Assembly (NCBI GenBank): GCA_964058845.1
Contig: CAXKVR010000860.1
Span: 1 to 19,011 of the forward strand
Length of the DNA: 19,011 bases
DNA from: Carex sylvatica
Taxonomy: Eukaryota; Streptophyta; Magnoliopsida; Poales; Cyperaceae
Direction: 5' to 3'
Position 1 is the stretch's first letter. Each line of letters opens with the position of its first letter. Under the pieces are notes generated by a model that was not told where the DNA came from, did no database searches, and saw nothing but the letters and a program-made list of their open reading frames with translations. A program made the translations under genes and the position numbers. This document shows positions 9,377 through 19,011 of this stretch, piece after piece.

Positions 9377-9677
9377 AACTTTCTGAAACCAAGTTCAAGA
9401 GTGGATTAACGTAATGTTCTGATTGAAGTCTCCTTTTGAACCAAGTATATACTAATGTTAAGACAATCATTTCACCTCAAACACTCGAGAAATTACACCC
9501 CTATCAAAAAAAATATTTCCCTATAATTAAATAATAAGCCTTCTGTATAAAGTCCTATTGTCCGATCATCCTTTGTATCATATGAGAATGCAATATACGT
9601 ATCTGAAAGGGTATTTTCAAAACCTTGTGAAATCTACAAGACTAGAAAAATACCCCAATATCAGTCACTTAATCCAA
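9363..9677. repeat. Direct duplication, copy 2
   Basis: This is the second copy of the block at 7235-7549, attached to the right end of the long G-rich array. The three visible differences cluster within about 20 bp near 9506-9524, and copy 2 has A or T where copy 1 has G or C. After ...CACTTAATCCAA the two copies diverge completely. Confidence 0.93.
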
Positions 9678-9980
9678 CACCACTGGATGCCTTAAAACAA
9701 ACCTATGCCTTAAAATAAACCTTCGCCTGTTTGATGCCATCTCAAATTAGGTACATATGCAAGGGAAATGTGTTAGAAGGCTTAATTTGTCTTGTGTAGA
9801 GAGATGGAGTGAGAGAGAGATGAGGTGTTGTGATATATATATTGGCAAAGGCTTCTATGGACCAAGTTGGCATTGACACTGTTCATTTCTGATTGATCTA
9901 ACGGTTCAGATTCTTTTGTTACCATCAGAGATTTTAACTCAAAATTTTCGTCGGGAGGGTAAAAAAGTAATTTGAGGGCT
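9678..9980. other. Unassigned spacer
   Basis: No exon was recognised. The sequence becomes promoter-like to the right, with a (TA)-rich stretch near 9833-9841, GA repeats near 9811-9820, and a transition into a CT-rich leader-like region after 9980. A promoter for a plus-strand transcript is possible but unsupported. Confidence 0.4.
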
Positions 9981-9984
9981 CCTC

Positions 9985-10374
9985 ATCTCTCCCGCTATCT
10001 CCCTCTTCCATTTCCAAAAAATCCAATCTGGCGACGCAATCTCCTCTCTCTCTCTGTCAAAGACGCGATCTCCTCTCTGTTGGCGACGTAAACTCGATCT
10101 CCTCTCTCGCTCGTCGGCGTAATCTTGTCAAACACGCCTGGTCGCGTCTCCTTTTTACTGCCTCTCCTCCGTCGTCGCCACGGCGTTCCTCGCCAAGAGT
10201 TCATCGGAGAACAGCCAAACTAGGTGGTGCCATCCGCCCGCCTCCTACTCGGAGTCTGGTACAGTGGGTGGCAGAGGCTGTGCACTCGAGGAGGCAAGCG
10301 GTTTAGAGAGATCAGATAGTCCCGTGCACTCGAGGAGTTGGAGCAGAACAAAGCCGCTCAAAAGAAAAAGGGTA
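9985..10374 (+). other. CT/GC-rich leader-like stretch, possible 5'UTR exon
   Basis: The plus strand carries repeated CTCCTCTCTCT and GGCGAC motifs, typical of plant 5' leaders, then a GC-rich part with a 14-bp repeat GTGCACTCGAGGAG at about 10280 and 10323. A plausible donor AAAAAGG|GTATGA lies at 10373/10374. A lysine- and glutamate-rich frame (LEELEQNKAAQKKK) precedes that donor, but I do not recognise a protein. It does not resemble the amino-terminal part of RPT2, whose fragment starts 320 bp further on. Confidence 0.35.
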
Positions 10375-10670
10375 TGATAAATTTGGAAAATGAAGATTTT
10401 GCAAAGCGAATGGGGCTTTAATTGTTGAACCTCTTGTAACAGAATTAGTATACAATCATAATTTGTCATTTCTAGTTAGCTCATGAAGCAACATCATATT
10501 ACCTCTATTTACATTGTAGGGGTGTTAATATTGATTAGTAGCAACTCAATTTGGTTAGGTAGCAACTGGTTCAGTATATTTGCATTTACATTTTCGTTTT
10601 GAATTGATTATTATTTGCAAACTTAATTGATGACAAGCATGAAGGTAGCCCTCTGTAGATGACCATATAA

Positions 10671-11964
<1,294 letters not shown>

Positions 11965-11974
11965 TTTGTTAGCT

Positions 11975-13900
11975 ATATCTTGTTTTCTATTCTATGACGA
12001 GCATGGAGCTTGTAAACTGGGGGGTCGACATTATTTAATTCAGTCCTTTTGTTAGGTTCAGTAGTGTTTCCTTTTTTATGCAAATAGTTTAAGTTAGTTT
12101 TATGCAGTTCCATATATGAAAAGGCAACTAATGACAAAGAAAATTATGGAAGAAACGAAGGGCTGGTTTGCAAATTAACCAGGTACTAGTGGGCTCTAGT
12201 ATTGAACCTAGTAGTGTGCATTAAATTCTTCAAATAATGCCACCGATTGAACTTTCTAATTTTCCTTTTCATTTGTGTTCTTTTTTCCCATACCCTTCCC
12301 TTGTACTGTTTTCTAACTTTATTTTCTCATAATTTTTCGTTTCATGTTATTAAACTATGTAATCTAGACCCAACTTGTGTCATGTTGTTTTGTATTTACT
12401 GATATTGAGTTAGTAGATGTATTTATTGGTGCTTAGTAGTTAGTATCACTCTGTTATTTTAATCTTTTGATGCATATTATTTAAAGGGTACAAAAGTCAT
12501 TTTTATTCAAATGAAATCATTTCTCTTTTGTTATGTGTACATTTCAATCAATAAATAGAAAAGAATCGAATTCTTCTCTATTTTTGTTCCGATCAACAAA
12601 GTTCAATTAGAAATCATGTCTATTGAATTCTATTGAATTGAAATCAATTGAGCTCCAACACCCTCAATGTTCCGATCAGACCTTTAATTTTCAATTGTTT
12701 TATTAGTTTAATGCTGAGTTTTTTCTTTCAGTTTCTATCTTTGATGTGTTATTTGATTTCAGATGTGCGGTAACGAGGTACGGTGCTTTGCTTGGTTAGG
12801 AGGGTAATGGGGTACCCTCAGTGATATGGGCCTAGAAATTCCCACTAAAATTTCAGCGACTGAAAATAATTTAGTTGTGAAGCCTATTTATTGCAGGCGG
12901 CAAAGTTGTCTCAGTTAGGAGGATTCTTAAAAGTGAATCTGGATTGTATTTCTTACAATGCATTTTTTTAGAATATTTTATTTTTGTGATTAAAGAATGA
13001 TATTGATCTGTGGAATCAAATGATGAAACTAAAGTAGATTTCATTTTAGCTCCCAATTTATTGTCTATTTTGTGTTATTTTGTATTTTTTGGGATGAAAC
13101 AAATGATATTGATATTAATTTTATTTTAGCTTCCAATTTACTGCCAATTTACTGCCTATTTTTTATTTTTTAGCATAAAAGAAGAATTATTCATATGTAT
13201 TTTTTAGCATATAAGAAGTATTCTCAAACCTGCAAAATATAATTTAGATTTGGATTTATTGTCAAATGAAAAATATAATTCTCAAACCTACAAACATAAT
13301 TGTCAGCTATAGAAATTAATTGTGAACTACAAAAATAATATGATAGATGTTTCGGTTAGAAACATATAAACCAAATAACTTGCCTTCTGGATAAGCCGAA
13401 ACAGATCGAAACAGTGACTAGAATATTGTTTCGGCCATAAACAATACTGTTTCAATCGGGAACAAATGAACCAAAATAATTTGTCTTCTGGATAAGTCAA
13501 AACATGTTAAAAATTGATGAAACATGTAAAAAACATAATAATGTATTTAATTGTAGAAAATCTATATTATAGAACATGTAAAAATAAATTTAATTGTAGA
13601 AAACTGATGAATTATAAAACTGCATATTGCAGAAAAAACCAAAAAAATATTTAGTTAGATTAAATTTTATTTAAATTTTTTTCATGATTTACACATATAC
13701 AATAATTTTATTTTGTTTTGAAAAATATTATGAAAGTGATAGAAAATAAAATTAAAAAGCAAATAATTTGGAAAAAAAATAGAGCTAAATCAAATGGAAT
13801 CTAATGAATACATGATGGCTAGTTTAGAACTTGACTATTACAAGACTTAATGTACTTAAGCGAACAAGGTTGAAAAAGACTTAATGTTATTTTATCTTTT
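11975..13900. other. AT-rich stretch with small repeats, no recognised gene
   Basis: I see no further RPT2 exons and no other convincing exon. Small repeated blocks are visible. TTTTAGCT.CCAATTTA recurs at about 13045 and 13125. TATTTTTTAGCATA recurs at about 13157 and 13199. A roughly 55-bp imperfect direct repeat with core CTTCTGGATAAG lies at about 13349-13403 and 13448-13504. Around 12555-12595 is a short palindrome-like stretch (AATAGAAAAGAATCGAATTC) that resembles LTR edges but has no partner. Confidence 0.5.
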
Positions 13901-13901
13901 A

Positions 13902-14107
13902 TTAAGGATTTCTAATACTATTTTGGTAATTACCTGCTCTTGCGGTGTTATTTATGAAATGAAATATGTTGTTATTCAAACTCTCTGCTATTCTCTCTCT
14001 TCTCTCTCCTCCTTGAAGAGAGAGAGAGAGAGAGAATAAGGATAATAGAGTCTGTTTATTCTGCTGCGAGAGCGGATAATTACCAAAATAGAATTAGAAT
14101 TCCTTAA
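13902..14107. mobile_element. Foldback element with nested CT/GA palindrome
   Basis: The arms 13902-13945 and 14064-14107 are inverted copies sharing TTAAGGA.TTCTAAT.CTATTTTGG and TAATTA(C/T)C. Inside, a CT-rich tract (13991-14008) and a GA-rich tract (14014-14035) pair as a second hairpin. No open frame or clear target duplication was seen. It is a MITE-like or foldback element of unknown class. Confidence 0.7.
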
Positions 14108-14109
14108 AA

Positions 14110-14634
14110 TTAAAACACCAACAAGAACTCGGCACAACTAGATTTGTTAAACAATTATTCGAGTGTTGCATTGAAAGTTAGAAGCTCTAATTTTTTTGAG
14201 TCAATATATCTCTATTCTATTTTTATATTATATACATACATGCTTATTGTGATATATATAATTTAGTAAATCCAACAAAAATAATCCATCTGTTCGACGA
14301 ATGAATCAGGAAATTTCTGAAGCTTTGACCGATTTAGTTCCGGTAACAAATGGTACGCACAGAGGCACAAATACAATACATATTGTGCCATTTCCAATTT
14401 TCAGCAATTTGGGCCTTAGATTGGGCCAAGGTTAAAATGCTCAAATCTCTGTTTTGGGCCTTAGATTGGGTTTTTTTTTTAATGTTTGGATACGACCCTG
14501 ACTTGTACAATAAAAAGGTCAAGTATCTGTTGGAGGTGCTTGCTATATTTGACATTGTGCATGCTAATGGATTTTGTTGCTAGAAATAGAATTGACCCAT
14601 TATTTGAGAAGCACTTAGTTCAGAGCCGCATCCA
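14110..14634. other. Unassigned spacer left of the retrotransposon
   Basis: No family was recognised. GGGCCTTAGATTGGG occurs twice, near 14412 and 14457. An open stretch to about 14582 (FGYDPDLYNKKVKYLLEVL) looks mildly protein-like but lacks a recognisable motif, so I do not call it a gene. Confidence 0.4.
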
Positions 14635-15111
14635 TATTCAAAAAATGCAGAATATCGGTACACAGGTACCAACTAAAGAAATCTGTAAAAATTCTAATAT
14701 ACTGTATACCAACAAGATCCGAGCAATTAGAGACAAATACAACTTGTATGCAACGAAAACCAACAACAATAGATTAAAGATGTTACTGCGAGATAGATCG
14801 AGTCTAACAAGCACACAAGAGAAAGCATACAAAGAGAAAGTACACAAGAGCTTAGGTGGTTCAGTCGAGCCTACTCCACCAGAAGGCAACCAACCGACAA
14901 ACTTCACTATTAAACAAGAGATTACAAAGAGTTACAAGAGTATTTCAATTGTTAGCATAACAATCACTCTATCTCGCTATCTCTCTTCTTCTCTCTCTCT
15001 ACTTCTCTCTTTTTTGTTTTGCTCCAAGAGCCGCCAGCCACCATAATGAAATGGCATAGATTAAAAGAGGAAATAAATAGAGTATGGAGTAATTTGGGCC
15101 TAAACCCAACA
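14635..15111 (-). repeat. 3' LTR of the Copia element (outer edge eroded)
   Basis: It aligns along its length with 17319-17803. Shared landmarks include TGCAGAATATCGGTACACAG, the CT-rich TTCTTCTCTCTC tract and GCTCCAAGAGCCGCCAGCC. The minus-strand start is TGTTGGGTTTAGG. The TGTTAGGGGT block at the opposite edge of its partner is not present near 14625-14635. The sequence just inside, on the minus strand ATGGTGAAAAT, is a weak candidate polypurine tract. Confidence 0.9.
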
Positions 15112-15628
15112 ATTTTCACCATATGCTCAAATTGACAACTCACTCCATCGCCAACTCTCACGATCCAATAGCTGTCTGTCGGTATCACATCGCCTCACCC
15201 AAGCCTTCAAGTCCAGAGACTACTGCATCAAACTTGAGTCCACGATTCACGGCCACCCAGGTCCAATGCCCCATGCAGTGTCAGTCACCACAAGTCCACG
15301 CCTGCCTCCACCAGCATCAAGGCGCCTGCGAGTATCAAGGCGGCCAAACCTGCCACCACCGGCTCGCCTTCGTCCATGTCGTTGTCCAATGGCACGCTCC
15401 GCCATACGACATGTGTCCACTGCCACGGCTCCACCACAATGTGTCACATCATCACCTCCTACAGCTCGGCTCCTCGCGGCCTCGCACAAAGCCACGGTAC
15501 AATGGTCTCTAGCAAACACAGGTACCATCCTGATGAAGACCGTACTGATCGCCCCCATCAAGTCGTACGTCTCCTGTATAAGTACCAGCCGGTACGACAG
15601 TGGACGCGGACTCCACCAAACCAAGCAT
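15112..15628 (-). other. GC-rich unrecognised segment in place of pol
   Basis: This segment lies between the Gag-pre-integrase remnant and the 3' LTR, where integrase and reverse transcriptase would be expected. It is markedly richer in C and G than the LTRs. On the minus strand a frame rich in Arg and Gly stays open from about 15783 to 15247, and on the plus strand frames are Pro/Arg-rich. No domain is recognised. It may be filler typical of non-autonomous derivatives or a captured host fragment. Confidence 0.5.
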
Positions 15629-17277
15629 CTAATAGAGACCACAATGTCTGGTATCTCGAATGACAACCATGTCACCTCGACGTACGTCAATAGATCGACC
15701 GTGAATCCGTAGCTCATACCCGCGTGAATCCAACTCACTAAGTGACACAAGACTTCGTCGAATACCGGGTACGTACTGAACACCGATAATCATGCGAATC
15801 ATACCAACTAACATCTAGAACCTAACCGAACCAACTCTGGCAACCGACAAAGTCGATCCATTAGCCAAAGTCACGACACCACCAGATAAGTCATGAAAGG
15901 AATCAAAACACTCTCTCCATGGACAAAATATGGAATGTACACCCGGAATCTAACAACCAGCTACCACATACGCCACAACTACCACTACATGCCTCGTCAC
16001 CAACAGCCTCATACACATTCCCATCACCCGTACACACAATGACATCACTGTCATGACCGACTGCAACTGTCGTGCGACTAACTCCATGTGTAGGTGGACG
16101 GTCCAGTTGTAACTCGGGACAATCACATCGAAAGTGACTGAGTTTTCCGCACTTATGGCATTGTCCACGGTCGGACTTCTTTCATAGCCGCCAATCCAAT
16201 GCAGTCATAAGCATGCTAGATAACTCTGACCCATCCTCCTCACACTGCCTCAAGGACTTAGAATCCAAAAGTACGATAGTCACTTCCCCTATGGTGAGCT
16301 CGCTCTTCAACCCTAGTAAAGGCATTGTAATCGGATCATACGACTTTGGTAGGGATGCCATAAACAGACAAGTTTGATCTTCTTCCTCGATCTTTCCACC
16401 CGCATTAAACACATCTCGAATCAAAGTGTTAAACGCACCAAGCTGAGCCATTAAATCCATACCCTCCTCCATCATAAGTCGGTACAACCGCTTTTTCAAA
16501 GCCGTCTGACTTGCCAGGACTTAGACAAGTACATACCCTCCAGTTTCTTCCACAACTCATTCGGAGAAGTTTCGGCCATGAATGGGGCTTTGACTTCATC
16601 TGACAAGCAAAATCAGACTGTATTAGAGGCTTTACCACACATCATTTTCCACTTGCCATCCTTCATATCTTTTGGCTTGGTATCATTCAAGGCATCGTCC
16701 AAACCCTGAAGCACAAGGGCATCCCGGACTGAACCTTGCCACAATGCAAAATTTTATCTCCCGTCAAATTTATCGATCCCAAACAGTGTTTTAAAAATCA
16801 GTTTATTCGGCCGAATATTCATATTCAGTTGGAATCCGAATAGAAAATGAGTATTCGGTCCAATATTAGGTTTCGAATATTCGGCCGAATATAATTTTCC
16901 ACATATGATTTATTCGGCCGATTATTACCGCATAAAGAATAAGAATTCGAATATGGTCCGAATATGACCCGAATATTGTCCGAATATGACCCGAATATTG
17001 TCCGAATATGATTTATTTGTAGTTTTATAATTTGTACTGTGGGTTGTTAACTTGTTTTAACTTATGTTATATTTTATTTATGTTTATTTGTAATGTTTAT
17101 ATATGTTTATTTATGTTTATTAGAGTTAATGCCTATTATTTTTCATTTAAAAATCCGAATATATAAATTCGAATATGCGATATTTGGTGGCTTTTCGAAT
17201 ACCGAATAAGAACCGATTATTAAAACACTGATCCCAAATATGGATGCAATATTATAGTTTGTCATATTATTTTTCAT
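15629..17277 (-). pseudogene. Copia gag-protease-pre-integrase remnant, interrupted by a MITE
   Basis: The frame starts near ATG 17277 or 17265 and reads into the gag motif KFDG by continuing across the MITE. Then comes a UBN2/Copia-type gag region (LWQ near the start, ELWKKLE, KKRLYRLMMEEG, IEEEDQT, SLPKSYD). The CCHC zinc knuckle CHKCGKLSHFRCDC lies at 16160-16119, and the aspartic protease motif LLDSGC has its DSG at 15950-15942. The Gag-pre-integrase motif YVPGIRRSLVSLSELDSRGY follows, ending in a TAG at 15631-15629. In-frame stops are visible at 16756-16754, 16615-16613 and 16184-16182. Frame shifts occur near 16500 and just after the protease motif. It once packaged element RNA and processed the polyprotein; it cannot be functional now. 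Confidence 0.9.
16776..17238 (+). mobile_element. hAT-type MITE copy B with 8-bp target duplication, inside gag
   Basis: The 447-bp element (16784-17230) begins CAGTGTTTTAAAAATCAG and ends with its inverted form ...TTATTAAAACACTG. The flanks carry the perfect 8-bp repeat ATCCCAAA (16776-16783 and 17231-17238). It is the same family as 1893-2336 in the opposite orientation, with the same CCGAATA-rich subterminal regions and AT-rich middle. It interrupts the amino-terminal part of the retrotransposon gag, so it inserted after the retroelement. Confidence 0.93.
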
Positions 17278-17298
17278 GTTGGAAACCGTACCAAATAA

Positions 17299-17316
17299 CC
17301 CGTAGTTCTGATACCA
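17299..17316 (-). other. Primer-binding site for initiator tRNA-Met
   Basis: On the minus strand, two bases after the 5' LTR, the sequence reads TGGTATCAGAAC. TGGTATCAGA is complementary to the 3' end of plant initiator tRNA-Met, the standard primer of plant Copia elements. It fixes the minus-strand orientation and the inner LTR border. Confidence 0.92.
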
Positions 17317-17318
17317 CT

Positions 17319-17803
17319 TGTTAGGGGTTATTCAAGAAATGCAGAATATCGGTACACAGGTACCAACTACAAAAAACCCGCAAAAGTCCCAATATACTAT
17401 ATACCAATAAGATCTGAGCAATTAGTGACAAATACAACTTGCATGCAACGAAAACCAACAACAATAGAGAAAAGATGTTACCGCGAGATAGATCAAGTCC
17501 AACAAGTACACAAGAGAAAGTATACAAGAGAAAACACACAAGAAGTTAGATGGTTCGGTTGCGCCTACTCCACCGGGAGACAACCAACCGACAAACTTCA
17601 CTATTAAACAAGAGATTACAAGAAATTACAAAAGTGTTTCAATTATTAACACAACAATCACTCTATCTCATTATCTCTCTTCTTCTCTCTCTACTTCTCT
17701 CTTTTTTGTTTTGCTCCAAGAGCCGCCAGCCACCATAATGAAATGGCGTAGATCAAAAGAGGAAATAAATAGAGAATGGAGTAATTTGGGCTTAAACCGA
17801 ACA
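17319..17803 (-). repeat. 5' LTR of the Copia element (485 bp)
   Basis: Both ends are short inverted repeats (plus-strand TGTTAGG at 17319 and CCGAACA ending at 17803), consistent with LTR TG..CA termini. It matches the LTR at 14635-15111 throughout, with scattered substitutions and small indels. Several CT-rich and CA-rich tracts lie inside. Its outer flank is TTCAT. Confidence 0.92.
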
Positions 17804-18391
17804 TTCATAACCTCAACGCTTTAATTAGGGGCTTTATTTTCATTGCCAATTTCACAATATTAATTGGTTGGTAATAGATGATTATATATACGGTTACTGA
17901 TTTGTTTAACTTAATTTATTTTATACATTTTTAAAATGAATAGATATTGAGAATATGGTTTCGACGAAAGAAATGCTAATAAGGTGATAATAAGGTAGGT
18001 ACTTTTATTACATTTTTTTCCCTGCTAACAGGTAACTGGTATTTACCGAGCACCTTGGCACAGGGGACATGTATATATATGAAATCAAAAGATATCCAAG
18101 GAAAATTAATAAAAAAAACTCAGGAGTGGACAACAAAATATATCCATTCCTTTTAAATGGAGATGTCCTTAAAAGTTGAGATAGATTTGAATTGAATAAG
18201 AGAGAATACTTTTTTTTTTTTGCTGGTATATAATCCAGTTCCAGTATGTTCTGATACCTACAGTGCAAAATTATTTTTTGTGCATTTCCAGCAATGCCCG
18301 TCAAATTATTTTGGAAGGTTATATTTCTATTGATATTCCATACTTGAAGAACAATTTTATTGGAAATAAAAAAAATACAATTATTTAGAAA
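17804..18391. other. Unassigned AT-rich spacer
   Basis: No gene, RNA or repeat family was recognised. It lies between the 5' LTR of the retrotransposon and the stop codon of the minus-strand gene at 18392, so its right end probably holds that gene's 3'UTR. Confidence 0.5.
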
Positions 18392-19011
18392 CTAACAAAG
18401 GAACTGGTAGGAACAAAAATCATTAAATATAATCTGTATATAAGTTACATTGCATGGTATCGGTGTATCAAAAGCTCGAAGCGTCACGTTTTTACACCAG
18501 ACATGATAGTTTTTCTTGTCGTCATCAGCTGCTTGGAAATCCATCTCCAAATCGAGCACAACGATCTCTCTCTTGCTCTCTTGCCAAAGTTGCTTCTGAA
18601 AGTATCTCGGTACAGATGCAAGCATCGGTACCAGAATGACAAACTCGCTCCAGTAGTTATCTACATAGAACAAGGACGACTTATCTTTGGCAGCTCTTGC
18701 AATTCTGATACCTTGATATGAGATGGTGGTTGATGTACTATTAAGGCGCATTTCTGTACCATTTTCGAACGCTTTCGCTGCTTGAAATACAATGCTGAAA
18801 AACTATTTTCCAAAAAATAAGTAACAACAACAAAACCAATAACGACATTAATTAAGATCATGTAAATGATAATTATATTAATTACCGGAGTTGACGAGGC
18901 ATTGGGGTTGAGTTCCGATACAGGCACGGATATGATGGAGAAGCGAATTTGTGTATCTGGCTCATGATAACCTTTCATTTCTTTCCGGACCGAATAACAG
19001 AATACTGAAGC
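18392..19011 (-). CDS. 5'-partial two-exon gene, possibly LEA_2/NHL-like
   Basis: Two minus-strand exons join in phase 0. Exon one covers 19011-18886 (open to the window edge, donor CCG|GTAATT). Exon two covers 18802-18392 (acceptor AAAATAG, 136 codons plus TAG). No internal stop occurs. The first exon contains RFSIISVPVSELNPN. The second has EMRLNSTSTTISYQGIRIA, FYVDNYW, and near the end YHVWCKNVTL and PCNV. The spacing of an SVSxLN-type start, a Y.G strand and a late C..V...C pattern recalls LEA_2 domains of NDR1/HIN1-like membrane proteins, but no motif is decisive. The amino-terminal membrane segment, if any, would be outside the window. The 83-bp intron is short for a plant. Confidence 0.4.

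Larger units (their letters stand above)
14635..17803 (-). mobile_element. Decayed Tnt1/Copia-type LTR retrotransposon, internally deleted
   Basis: The element reads on the minus strand: 5' LTR 17803-17319, tRNA-Met primer site, gag with zinc knuckle, protease DSG, Gag-pre-integrase remnant, a GC-rich unrecognised segment, then 3' LTR 15111-14635. Integrase, reverse transcriptase and RNase H are absent, so the internal part (2.2 kb including a 447-bp MITE) is far shorter than a full Copia element. Several stops and frame changes show it is dead. The outer edge of the 3' LTR is eroded and I found no 5-bp target duplication. Confidence 0.92.

Noticed and set aside
8624..9470. Long open frames giving Gly/Phe/Val/Trp-rich or Pro/Thr/Asn/Lys-rich proteins
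   Set aside because: They arise because a G/T-only repeat has almost no stop codons in several frames at once. Composition alone explains them; there is no domain, start context or splice evidence.
12480..12720. Possible solo LTR
   Set aside because: The AATAGAAAAGAATCGAATTC stretch resembles Copia LTR edges, but no TG..CA boundaries, target duplication or partner copy could be found.
14350..14583. Possible exon reading FGYDPDLYNKKVKYLLEVL
   Set aside because: It looks mildly protein-like but has no recognisable family, no clear splice sites and doubled GGGCCTTAGATTGGG just upstream.
14486..15046. 186-residue plus-strand frame
   Set aside because: Most of it runs antisense through the 3' LTR, and the same sequence in the other LTR does not preserve the frame.
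15266..15712. Plus-strand Pro/Arg/Ser-rich frame of ~148 residues
   Set aside because: It is antisense to the retroelement and explained by GC-rich composition; no motif was recognised.

Overview
The window looks like nuclear DNA of a flowering plant, probably a eudicot. It is AT-rich, with split genes carrying GT-AG introns and plant-type microsatellites. It also holds an A20/AN1 stress-associated protein gene, telo-box motifs in a 5' leader, pieces of plant-specific gene families, and a Tnt1/Copia-type retrotransposon primed by initiator tRNA-Met. I cannot name the species.

Layout. 1-800: 3' flank of a minus-strand gene. 809-1674: coding part of an A20/AN1 zinc-finger stress-associated protein (SAP) gene, the one gene that appears complete and intact, with a probable 5'UTR near 4914-5200. 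Between them lies a likely 3.2-kb leader intron that holds a hAT-type MITE (1893-2336, perfect 8-bp target duplication) and six ~340-370 bp tandem repeats (about 2700-4830). 5290-5757: two related hairpin-forming repeats just upstream of the SAP promoter. 5760-6925: AT-rich, no gene. 6926-7136: a foldback element. 7158-9677: two TTTGGGG-type G-rich arrays (about 90 and 730 bp) and a 315-bp direct duplication, enclosing a broken minus-strand fragment of an AIPP2-like (SPOC-like/PHD-associated) gene. 9980-10380: a CT/GC-rich leader-like stretch. 10698-11964: fragment of the 26S proteasome ATPase gene RPT2, keeping one intron but internally deleted. 12000-14630: AT-rich with small repeats and a second foldback. 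14635-17803: an internally deleted, decayed Copia LTR retrotransposon on the minus strand, its gag interrupted by a second copy of the same hAT MITE (16784-17230, again with a perfect 8-bp target duplication). 18392-19011: a 5'-partial two-exon minus-strand gene, tentatively LEA_2/NHL-like.

The genes do not form a pathway. The picture is one working stress-response gene beside a stretch where gene fragments, MITEs, foldbacks, a G-rich array and a dead retroelement have accumulated. I found no convincing new multi-gene system. The most notable points are the matched hAT MITE pair, the repeat-laden SAP leader intron, the coding intron that separates the A20 and AN1 modules, and the strongly strand-biased TTTGGGG array beside a roughly 99% identical duplication.
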